This document shows, piece by piece, positions 1 to 8,784 of a stretch of DNA of 64,000 nt; the stretch's first letter is position 1; the number at the start of each line of letters is the position of its first letter. The position numbers were made by a program, and so were the translations under genes. Source of the DNA: Tritrichomonas musculus (taxonomy: Eukaryota; Parabasalia; Tritrichomonadida; Tritrichomonadidae); contig JAPFFF010000015.1 in NCBI GenBank assembly GCA_039105265.1, forward strand, positions 124,001 to 188,000, read 5' to 3'. A model generated the notes under the pieces. It did no database searches and was not told the origin of the DNA. It was given only the letters and a program-made list of their open reading frames with translations.

Positions 1-57
1 GGTGTTCAAACTAATGCTGAACTACCTCATATAGAAGAACTACTTAGTAAAATCTAA
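1..57 (+). CDS. C-terminal tail of a Polinton gene (enters from the left edge)
   Basis: From base 1 an open frame reads GVQTNAELPHIEELLSKI and stops at 55-57, about 30 bases before the terminal repeat. The opening GVQT resembles short segments in two genes of the Polinton at the right of the window (GIQTDD in the protease-bearing gene, GVQTEP in the gene at 56695), so it may be the end of a related Polinton protein. Too little is visible to name it. Confidence 0.4.
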   Translation, partial: GVQTNAELPHIEELLSKI

Positions 58-86
58 CTTCTTTTATTTTAATTTTTGTTGTAGTA

Positions 87-320
87 GGTACGAGATTCTC
101 GGGGCTGGTACCTGTGCCGTTTCATAGATGGGCGGTTGTGGGGTGGGGTACCTGTGCCGTTTCATTGATGGGGAGCAGTAGTGAGAACAAGAATATTTTT
201 TTCTTTTCTTTTCTTTTTTTCTTTTTCTTTTCTTTTCTTTTTTTTCTTTTTCTTTTATGACGAGTTCGTGTTGACGGTGTGGGTGCCAGCCCCAGCGGAA
301 ACCGACTCGTATATACTACT
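87..320 (-). repeat. Polinton terminal repeat
   Basis: Terminal repeat of the left-hand Polinton, homologous in reverse orientation to 47143-47386. It holds two copies of a short subrepeat with the core cctgtgccgtttcat, then a T/C-rich tract (about 195-256), then the distal motif gagttcgtgttgacg and the outer end at 320. A TSD cannot be checked because the other end lies outside the window. Confidence 0.8.
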
Positions 321-369
321 ATCGTGGAAAAGTAAACCATGCAAAGATAATTATTTTAGAATGTCTTTT

Positions 370-580
370 CCTAAAGCTCAAACAAATTCAAAAAACTCAC
401 TAAATAAAAGCGATTTACAAAATAATTCTTTTATTAATTCCTGTATGTTTTATTTTTCTTATAAACAAATGAATTATCGATAGTTTTTTCATCTGCCAAC
501 TATGTGCTGGAATTTGTACGATAGTTATTTTGTAAATCGCTTTTATTTAGTAAATTTGGCGAATTTGCTTGAGTTTTAGG
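370..580. repeat. Foldback element with 56-base inverted arms
   Basis: The arms at 370-425 and 525-580 are inverted copies of each other. The inner 27 bases (around cgatttacaaaataa) are almost perfect and the outer parts are mismatched. The loop is about 100 bases. No coding capacity is supported. It is probably a MITE or foldback element; its family is not recognisable and no clear target duplication was seen. Confidence 0.7.
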
Positions 581-585
581 AAAAA

Positions 586-2940
586 ATATTAAAAATGAAT
601 AATCTTTGCTTGGTTTGTTTATCCATGATGCTTTATAATCAGCAATAAAAATGGAAAAAGTGATTTGAACGAATTGGGAATAGAATTTTTAATATCAATA
701 TGAAGAAAATTATAAAGCAATTTCCTGCATAAACTCATAATTTTCAAAATTTTGAAATTCGCCTTTTAGGTTAAAATAATTCATATCACTTGTGATATGA
801 ATATAAAAAATGATAAATTTCGAGTTCTTCCTCATGAAATATAAATTACTTATATAATTCTATTTAAAAATAATATAATTAAAAAAATAAAAAAAAATTG
901 TTTTTTGAATTAAGATAACCAGATTAGGTAAGCCTTGTTTTTTGTATTTACAATTGTATACAACTTGTCCGTTTAAAAATTACAATTGTAAATACAATTG
1001 AAAATACGTTATTTTCTCGATATTAGTTTTTTATTTTTATCTTGATCTACAATTATTTTTTTATATTAAAAATGTTTTAAATAATTTAAAAATAAAAAGA
1101 TAAAATAGTAAAATGTTTTTCAAATTAAATAATATTGTTTTTGATTCTTCATAAAATAAAAAAAAATTTATTCGCATTCAAAAAGTTTCATTAATACTAC
1201 AAATCAAAAAATCGTTATTTTACGAAAAAATACGTTAAAAAGACGTTTATAGTATTTGTGATGTAAAAAAAATAAGGCCTAAGATTAGGATTCAATTTTT
1301 TACAAAAAAATAATTTATTTTTATCTTAAATTCCTCTCGAAAAATATGTCTTTTTTATATTATATTTATCATTAATACTGCCATTTAAAAATTATATTTT
1401 GAAAGAAAAATGATCTGTCGAGTGGATAGAAGTTTCCATACCTTTTACTATTGTTTTTTTGATTGATATTTTATTAAAAATTACATTTTCATCTAAATTT
1501 TTAATATTCATATTTTTTTTTAATTTTAAAGCAATTATAATAATTTATTTTAAACAATAATAGTTTAATATTCTTATAAAGCTCTTTGAAATCATGAATA
1601 ATTGAAATAAATAAAAAGTCTATATATAAATAAATTCAACACATTGCTTACATTACAAATATATTAATTATACTGTTTTTTATTAAATATATATTGAGAT
1701 ATTTTAATGTTTTATAAAAAATTTAAATTTTTATTTCAAGATTTCTGGCCATGATTTTGATTCATAATTTGGGATATAATTATCAAATCTATTCATATTT
1801 AAAATTTGATGAAAATTGCTGATTATTCTTTATTTGAAGATAGAGTTTTTGCAAAAAGCATAAAAAAATTATTCATTAATTATGATTATCACAGCAATTA
1901 TTTCACCTCTCACTGAATAACTTAATAAAATAAATTGGTGTAATGTAGCAACGTATTTTAAAACATTATTTATTATTCTATTTAAATGAAATAAGAAAAT
2001 AAAATCAATTTATTTTTCTGGCGCCAATTTTCAAAGAAAAGATTAGCGGATAAAAAAACAACTTTTCATTTTTATCTTCATTAAACTATATAATTATATT
2101 TAATACCATTGTTAATTATTGTTGAATAACATTAATAACAGTTTTCATTCTTAATTAAAGAGTTATGAAAATAATATCATATTGAAAAAAAAAATATATG
2201 GTTATGGTTATTGATTGATTATATAGTTTTAGTTGTGCGTTTTAAAATTAGTTAAATCATAAAATATTATTTTTAATGAAATATGCAAAAGATATTAATA
2301 CAAATTTAATAACGTATTTGTCTATTAACTTTTTCTGAATCTTTTATATATATCTTTTACCAAAAAGAATTGATTTTATCGAAATCCACATATTATTATT
2401 GATCGTTCAAAGGTCATATCAATTTTTTATTTGATATTGAAGCCTTGTTATGAATTTTTTACTCAAATCTTTATCAGAAAACGAGCTCTGAATCGATCTT
2501 TTTTTTTCACATAGTAAAGCTAGCATGTTATTTCACATTTTAAATATACACTCCTGAAATATTAAACCAGGTACACCATATTCCACAATATTCAATATTC
2601 ACAGATTATTCAAATTCTGGGAAATGGCCCTAGGGATTTTAATGAACCCTCGATTAGATTGAAATTCTCAAATAAATAAATAGTTACGCTTAATACTGAT
2701 GCTATATCACCATAAGTTTTAAAGTTATATTTAAAAAAATTTCATTTATTTATTTATTTTGATTTTAATATATTTGATACAAGAATAAAAATCAATAAAT
2801 GCATGCAATTATTTTTAATTCCATATGTTGATGTTTTCTTTAAAATAACGAGATTTTGAAAAAAACGTAGATGGTGAAAAATAAGGTGAAATCAAAACGG
2901 TTATATAAAAAATTAACGTATTATTTAACGTATTTACAAT
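586..2940. other. AT-rich intergenic stretch without a recognisable gene
   Basis: The stretch is composed mainly of A and T homopolymer-like runs. No open frame with protein-like composition, tRNA-like fold or terminal repeat was recognised. The last 400 bases lie directly upstream of the DDE transposase and may hold its left end, but I found no inverted partner downstream of the gene. Confidence 0.5.
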
Positions 2941-4338
2941 ATGGTAAAGATTCTTGTTGATAAAAGCGAGTATTGCAACTTATACAAAACAATATCTCAA
3001 TTAAAACGCCAGGTGTCAGTTCTTCAATCGACTTTAAGATTATTTAAAGTTCAAAATCAAAAATATTTAGAATGGAAAAATAATTTTATTGATTTTATTG
3101 ACAAAAAACAAAATGAAATGAAATTTGGTAAAGAGTATGATGAAAATAACAAAAATTTACTTGATCTTTTAAACAACGAGCATAAAGAATATCCATTTTA
3201 TACTCCAGAAACATTGTCACTTTCTAATGAATTGTATTCTTTTTCGCCAAAATATTACGAAATTTTATGTAAATGGATGCCTTTTCCAGCTGAATCGTAT
3301 ATTAAAAATTATCAAGAAGCTCAATTACGCGATATTCCCAAAATGTTAACAGACTGCTCAATGGTCAAAGAAATAATCAATCATTACAAAACAGTTATTA
3401 ACTGTAAAAAAAGTGACAAATTAACAGCATTCTTGGCCGTAGATGCTCTTTATTTTACTCCAGAAGTAAAGATAGATGAAAATAATATAATTCAAGGATT
3501 TTTATTTTCCGACAAAGAAAAATCAAATTTGCCTAAAAATCTCAATCAAAAGTTCACCAAACAACCAAAATTATTTGAGGCCTTTGTTTCTAGATATTTT
3601 AAAAAAATAATTAAGGCAGGATTCGTTTTTCAATTACAATTATATGATGCAACATTTCCTACTTGTGTAATTCATATAGAACCATCAGTTGATGGAAAAT
3701 CAAATCAAAAAATTGTCGATTTATTAAAATTTTTTAGAAAAGAATTAAAAGATTTAAATATAATAGTCAAATCTTTCGCCTTCGACGGCGACAATGCATA
3801 TTCTCAATTGCATTCAAATTTTTATTATTCATATATTTATAGCACAATAGAAAAACAAACAATTTCTTTTCATGCTTCAGTTATAAGAGCAGTTTGTGAT
3901 TTCCTTCATTTAATAAAACGCTTGCGGTATCGAATTCTAGGCGCAAGAATTCACGGTTCATTTGACCTTAATTCACCATTTATTGATATGTCAATCATTC
4001 AAAAAATTTTAGTATATCTACCCACAGTTGTATTTGACAATAACAAATATACTAAAATGCACGACAAACCACCATTAGCTTTATTTTCACCGAGGTGCTT
4101 TTTGGATATATTCAATAAGAAACTCTTTGTTGCTGCTGCATTTTGGTTTCCTATTTGCTGTGGCATATTTGGTATGGACTTCCCAAACATTAGTAGAAAA
4201 TTACGATCATTCTTTTTAGAATGTGCTTTTTGGTTTTTAGTATTATACAGAAAAATATCTGATAATTCAAAAACTGAATTGAATCAAAAAAAAGAGGTGA
4301 AAAAATTGACCTTGTGTTTTATGACAATTCATTGTTAA
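2941..4338 (+). CDS. DDE-type transposase, N-terminal and catalytic frame (P-element/THAP9-like)
   Basis: The 465-residue frame starts with a lysine-rich coiled-coil-like segment (about residues 12-60). Later segments fit a cut-and-paste transposase core: an acidic residue in FLAVDALYF (about 165), then SFAFDGDNAYSQLH (about 280), then DFLHLIKRLRYR (about 320). The last resembles the H-L-x-K-x-x-R block after the second catalytic Asp in P-element and THAP9 transposases. The frame ends shortly after an A8 run, and the next frame overlaps it by 25 bases. No zinc-finger THAP domain is seen at the N-terminus and no terminal inverted repeats were found around the gene. The family assignment is by motif spacing only; it could be another RNase H-fold transposase group. 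Confidence 0.55.
   Translation: MVKILVDKSEYCNLYKTISQLKRQVSVLQSTLRLFKVQNQKYLEWKNNFIDFIDKKQNEMKFGKEYDENNKNLLDLLNNEHKEYPFYTPETLSLSNELYSFSPKYYEILCKWMPFPAESYIKNYQEAQLRDIPKMLTDCSMVKEIINHYKTVINCKKSDKLTAFLAVDALYFTPEVKIDENNIIQGFLFSDKEKSNLPKNLNQKFTKQPKLFEAFVSRYFKKIIKAGFVFQLQLYDATFPTCVIHIEPSVDGKSNQKIVDLLKFFRKELKDLNIIVKSFAFDGDNAYSQLHSNFYYSYIYSTIEKQTISFHASVIRAVCDFLHLIKRLRYRILGARIHGSFDLNSPFIDMSIIQKILVYLPTVVFDNNKYTKMHDKPPLALFSPRCFLDIFNKKLFVAAAFWFPICCGIFGMDFPNISRKLRSFFLECAFWFLVLYRKISDNSKTELNQKKEVKKLTLCFMTIHC
4286..4293 (+). promoter_or_regulatory. Candidate -1 slippery site (A AAA AAA G)
   Basis: In the frame of the upstream transposase ORF the sequence reads CAA AAA AAA GAG. The heptamer A_AAA_AAA is a well-known -1 slippery sequence in insertion sequences. 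A -1 shift here moves exactly into the frame of 4314-4907 and reads R-G-E-K-I-D-L-V-F before the downstream ATG. An ordinary one-base loss in the A-run would look the same from one copy. Confidence 0.35.
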
Positions 4339-4907
4339 TCGAGTTCACAAATACTATATACAGCCAAATCCAATTGTTAACAATTGAAAAAAAGTTTTCA
4401 TTCAATTCTGACTCAAGCATGCCTTTAGAGCATAAGTTTGGGCATGCACGTGTCCGAGCATGCGATGTTCACACTTTGGGAAGATTCACAAAAATCATTG
4501 CTAAATTTCAAACGTTTGAAATGCAAGCAGATCAAATTAAAATCCCTGGAAGAAGTAGTTTTGGTCAATTTGTTGATGATGACGATGATGGACAAAATTA
4601 TAAGCCAAATGAAATAGAAATAATGAATTCAGCTTCATATCAACCACTTGATATTGCAACAAGTTTTTTGAATCTGGCCGGTTTCAATATTGAACCTAAA
4701 ACAGACAACAATGATGAAGCATATTGGTTTGCAGCAATTTTGGATGAGTTTTTCGATGAAGAAAAAGCTCAAAAGAAAACAAGAAGGCCTTTCACTTGGA
4801 ACAAAGCATTTTTAGGTGTTGGTGGAGCATCTCGTGCTGCAAAATTGATTCATACTCAAGGTGGATCCAAAATTGCCATTAATCTCAACTCAAAACCCAA
4901 AAAATAA
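4314..4907 (+). CDS. DDE-type transposase, C-terminal frame
   Basis: This 197-residue frame is shifted by -1 relative to the preceding frame. It contains the motif MPLEHKFGHARVRACD (about residues 36-51), which resembles the E-x-x-F-G-x-x-R block carrying the last acidic catalytic residue in P-element-like transposases. It therefore probably supplies the end of the same enzyme. The first ATG (4314) falls inside the overlap and need not be used: if the ribosome shifts -1 on the A-run at 4286-4293 the product would be one protein, otherwise this is a broken copy. The C-terminus is rich in Lys and Gly and ends KPKK. Confidence 0.5.
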   Translation: MFYDNSLLIEFTNTIYSQIQLLTIEKKFSFNSDSSMPLEHKFGHARVRACDVHTLGRFTKIIAKFQTFEMQADQIKIPGRSSFGQFVDDDDDGQNYKPNEIEIMNSASYQPLDIATSFLNLAGFNIEPKTDNNDEAYWFAAILDEFFDEEKAQKKTRRPFTWNKAFLGVGGASRAAKLIHTQGGSKIAINLNSKPKK

Positions 4908-5587
4908 TGAAAACAATTTCATTCATTTGATTTATAAATTAATTAAAACAATTTTGATTATTAAAATAAAAATAAATTGAAAAATTCAAATGCTTTTTAA
5001 ATGATTAATATGATATTATTATAATTGGAAAAAAAAAATATCACAAAATATTTAATTAAGAGATAATTAATATTGTAATTAATTAAGTATCATAAAAATA
5101 CTGTTTTTTAAAAGATTTCTTTGAGAAATAATGAAATTAATTCTTTTTTTTGTGACCATTTATATATTCAATTTGATTAAAAAAAAAATGCAACATAAAT
5201 CATATTAATTTTTTTCATTGAATTAAAAATGATGGACAAAAATGTTTAAGAAAATATATAATACTTTTAATGAATTATTTAAAAATAGATGATATATAGA
5301 GAGAGGTGGAAATTTGTCATAAGATCATCATCATATTATTACTATAATTTTCATTTTCTCTTTCAACTCAAATTATCAATTTCAAATAAGTATATGTTCT
5401 AGTATTATATCTTGCATACTTTTTAACTGCACCATAATTTTCCCAAAATTCCAACAATATTTTGATATTAGTGGACGATGTAAAATTTAAATAAATCGAT
5501 ATCTACTGGTTAAATCTGAATGAAAGTGCAATATTTATTATTAGAACATGTTCATAGTCAAATTTTAATGATTTTAAAAAAAAACTA

Positions 5588-5797
5588 TGGGCAGGGAAAA
5601 AAAAATGTGCTTTATTCTTATATTTTCTAAGAGCAAAGACGGGCAAAGACGGGCAATGTCACTTTTCTGCCCGGGCAAATAAAATGAGAATTAAAAAAAA
5701 AGAAAGTTCGGGCAAATCTTCTGCCCGTAAATTTTGCCGGAGCAAAAAAGTGACATTCTGCCCGAGCTTGCCCGGGCGGCCCTTTTCGCATCCCTGA
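5588..5797. repeat. GC-rich inverted-repeat element with repeated gggca motifs
   Basis: In an otherwise AT-rich stretch this segment is dense in gggca/tgccc. Inner arms aatgtcacttttctgcccg (5655-5673) and an inverted match containing aaaaaagtgacatt (about 5744-5757) can pair. The motif cgggca or its complement occurs about ten times in 200 bases. It is probably a small foldback transposon. Open frames here are by-products of the repeat. Confidence 0.55.
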
Positions 5798-5854
5798 GAA
5801 AATGCTATTTATTTGAAAGAATGAAAATATCTCCATATTCATTATCAGATTCTT

Positions 5855-6414
5855 TATAAACTATAGTAAAAAAGTCGGGAGTACGATAGGAACTTTTTAT
5901 TAAATAAATTAATTGAAAAAATAAATTTTTTAACTTTTTCATAACTCAGTTCACTCCCGACTTATTTGAAAGAGCTTTTTGAGAGATTAAAACATAATTT
6001 TGTTAGCATAAAAACATTTATTTTATCAAATATCAGAAAGAAATCCTGCTAATTTTGAATTCTATAACAAGTAAATAAGCAAAATTAATTGTTTTTGCAT
6101 TTTAAAAGTAATGATTTCTTATTAATTGTTGAGAATTCCTATTGAGTATTTAAAGTAATATATATTGATTTTTTTATAGATTTAATAATAAATTTTGGTA
6201 TTGCGACATGATATTTAGTGATAATTTTAGGCAGAAAAAACGGGGATTCTAATTATCAGATAGATATAATAAAAGAGCTGGAATACTTTGAAATTTCTCA
6301 GCTTTTCAATGAAAGGCAATAAAAGGTTTTTTTATCTACGTTTTGTTTGTTTATAAATTAGTAAAAAAAAGTTGAACTTTTTGAATGCTCCCGACTTTTT
6401 AACTATAGTTTATA
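5855..6414. repeat. Mariner-derived element(s) with ctcccgactttttaa termini
   Basis: The left terminus tataaactatagtaaaaaag (from 5855, followed by tcgggag) and the right terminus cgactttttaactatagt (followed by ttata, ending 6414) are inverted copies and match the end of the mariner at 12689. Both outer ends carry TA, as in Tc1/mariner insertions. A third internal end, cactcccgacttattt (about 5950-5965), makes 5855-5965 a closed copy of the short MITE also seen at 13791-13902. The 560-base unit is therefore probably a composite of a short MITE plus a solo mariner end. No transposase sequence is left. Confidence 0.7.
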
Positions 6415-6813
6415 ATAAATTTTATTCAATAAATTAATAAAAATCAATTCTTTAAGGATAGGCTGGCTAATAAAATTTGTGTAAGCTCTGAGAATTTTCA
6501 CAAATTTTGAATTATCTTAACAAATTTGAGAGTTAAACTTTTTTAGAGGAATCTTCTGAAATATTGAAACTTTTTTAGAGGAATCTTTTTATTTTTTGAA
6601 AAGAGATCTAATATATTCAAAATTCTTATAACAAATAATAATAAGCATTTTATAATTTATTAAATTGTTATAATATTATTAAATGAAAATAAATATATAT
6701 GTAATAATTGAATTTATCAATACTCTAGCAAGATATAAATATTTGATATTTTTTCTTTCAATTCAATTTCAAGAAACAAAATTTGTATTAACTCATAGAA
6801 ATACCCATCCTAT

Positions 6814-7393
6814 TTAAGGACGACCTTTCTATGAAAAATGATCGTCGTGGTTACATTTAATTTTTCCTCAATCTTTCATAATTTATTGTAAAACTCATAT
6901 TAACAAATAAATAATTGGAATATAATGCATATAAAAAATAATTAAATAATTATTCAGCTTTGAAAAAGAGATATTTCAAAAAATAAAAGTGAATTAAACC
7001 AAAATACGTTTATATTTTTTCTAAGAATTTCAAAATGTAATAACTCAATTTCAAATAAAAACAATTTTGTTTTCTATGCACCATTTATTAAATAACATGA
7101 ATATTTAAAATAATCCGGTTCCAAACTCATAATATATTAAAGAAAAAGATGAAATTTTAGTAGATTAAATAAAAAAATGTTTAAATATGATAAATAACAA
7201 GTATTAATATTACTTTTCGAACCGGATATCAATAATTTATTCTATTTGATTTGTATTAGCACAAAAACAAGTTTCTTTTTTCCCTTCTAACTTGAGTTAT
7301 TAAATTTTTTAATTTTCAATGATTTACGATGAAAATGAATACAAAAATTAATCGATATAAAAAAAATTATAATCGGTGAAAGGTCGTCCTTAA
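6814..7393. repeat. MITE of about 580 bp with 16-bp terminal inverted repeats and TTAA ends
   Basis: ttaaggacgacctttc at 6814-6829 is repeated as its exact reverse complement at 7378-7393. TTAA at both edges fits the piggyBac target rule, though whether TTAA belongs to the element or the target cannot be settled from one copy. A second, inner pair (atccggttc near 7112 and gaaccggat near 7219) suggests a nested palindrome. There is no coding capacity. Confidence 0.65.
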
Positions 7394-7678
7394 TTAAGGT
7401 ATGAAATCCCAATTATCACTATCACTATCTGTATGAAAACGTCTTCCATCTTGAAGACGGAAATCATCACTAATTTCTCTTCGATGTCTTTCTCCATTAA
7501 CTGTAAAGCCATCATTATTCCATGGAGCATTTCTGAATCTAGACTGACTCTTTTTGAAAGAAGCTGCTTGAGCTACTCTAGTTCTAAAATCATTTTCTCA
7601 TTAGCTTTTTTATATGTAATCCAACGCTTATGTTCTAAAAAGTTTTTCTCTCTTTTTGTCATCATATGACCTTTAAAT

Positions 7679-8385
7679 TTACAGTCTATCTCTTTGCTTG
7701 ATCCATTTTTGAGCAGCATTATCAGTTCTCATCATTATTCTTCTTCTATAAAGAAATCTTTTATCTTTCTTTTTAAATATAAGATAATGTGCTCTTTTAA
7801 GCCTTTCCATTTTTTCTCTTCTCCATTTTTGCCTTTGTTTTAACATCCACCAAATATTCTCTTCATGCCATCTTTCATAACTTTTATAAAAACCAGATTG
7901 TCTATTCCATCCAAGTCCATCTGCTCTATGAAAGTTTTTAGCTTGTTTGCTCATTCCTTTCCATTCCATATATGACATATAAGTAAAAGATTGATGCCTT
8001 CTTTGAGCAATTCTTCTATATTTCTCACGTTGCTCTGCTATTCCTTCAATCAAAATGAATCTTTTTTCATTAATGCGTGCCCATTTTCTTATAATCTTCA
8101 TCTTTCTTTTATTTTTCATTTCGTCTCTTAATCTTTTTCTTTCATTATACCATTTTCTGTACGTATTAGAAAAGTATTGAACAGCTCTTTGAGCTTTTGT
8201 TTTATAAAAGCCATAAACCTTTTTGGCTTTTCTGTAGTTTTAACCCATTAATGGATGCCATTGATAATATTTCTTTCCTAATGGAACTCCTCTTTGCCAG
8301 TAATTGTCCCAATCCATAGCTATTTCTGCAAGAAAACCAACTGTAGGAGGCACTAATATCGATGCTGCTTTGTCAACTGTGTACG
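7679..8385 (-). pseudogene. Unrecognised basic protein, remnant
   Basis: A 146-residue open frame (8119 to 7679) is very rich in Arg, Lys, Trp and Tyr, with repeated patterns such as KWARINEKR, SYERWHEEN and KQRQKWRREK. Protein-like sequence of the same character continues upstream on the minus strand to about 8385 but is interrupted. Base composition is clearly more balanced than in the surrounding AT-rich DNA, so it was once coding. I do not recognise the family. Its neighbours are all mobile elements, so it may be part of one. Confidence 0.4.
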
Positions 8386-8392
8386 CAGTAGA

Positions 8393-8545
8393 AAGGTTAA
8401 GGGGGCTCCGCGAAATCGTTCCGCTCCCTTAACAACATTTTAGGACCTCCTTTCTGGACCCCAAAACCACGAAAAAACCCTATCTGGGGCCCTATAGAAA
8501 AATCCCTTCTAATCCCTTCAATAAGCCCTAAAAATAAACCCCAAA
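8393..8545. repeat. GC-richer junction segment opening with a hairpin
   Basis: ggttaaggg (8394-8402) and cccttaac (8426-8433) flank a GC-rich loop containing ctccgcg and ccgctcc. The following 110 bases (aggacctcc, tggggccc) are C-rich. The segment separates the remnant on the left from the gene fragment on the right and looks like the end of an unidentified element. Nothing coding is supported. Confidence 0.35.
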
Positions 8546-8561
8546 CATAATTTAAATGATT

Positions 8562-8783
8562 ATTGTTAATCATATACGAAAAGCTATTGATGATCATAAT
8601 CTATATAATCATTTGAAAGAGAAGATAATGGAAAGAATTGCTTTACTAAAACAATTAGAAGATATCAAAGATAATTATGAATCGATGTTAGCTAAAAGTG
8701 ATGAATTGATTGGTGAACATTTATCATTCTATTTACAAAGCGAAGATGTTATAGTTGAAGATGTGTTTGAGAATAATCAACAT
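8562..8783 (+). pseudogene. Gene fragment, copy A (lacks the MITE present in copy B)
   Basis: This encodes NHIRKAIDDHNLYNHLKEK followed by an ERIALLKQLEDIKDNYE segment and on to FENNQH. It matches the fragment at 12690-13247 on the opposite strand almost exactly. The open frame can be read from an ATG at 8556, but its homology to copy B starts only around 8562. It ends abruptly at about 8783, where Polinton-derived sequence begins. The protein is acidic and helix-rich with no recognised domain. Copy A reads straight through the point where copy B carries a MITE, so it preserves the pre-insertion state. Confidence 0.6.
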
Positions 8784-8784
8784 T

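Larger units (their letters stand above)
1..320 (+). mobile_element. End of a Polinton (Maverick) lying to the left
   Basis: The stretch ends at about 320 with the terminal motif ccgactcgtatatactact. This is the reverse complement of the terminus that opens the Polinton at 47143, and the inner part (tacgagattctcgggg, cctgtgccgtttcat, gagttcgtgttgac) also matches in the same order. The outer end faces right, so the body of this element lies to the left of the window. Only the terminal repeat and the tail of one gene are visible, so whether the element is whole cannot be judged. That it is a Polinton follows from its match to the gene-bearing element at the other edge. Confidence 0.85.

Noticed and set aside
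122-340. Lys-rich frame and its Phe-rich partner at the left edge
   Set aside because: Both come from the T/C-rich tract inside the Polinton terminal repeat.
5627-5842. 71-residue minus-strand frame
   Set aside because: It is produced by the GC-rich inverted-repeat element; no protein features.
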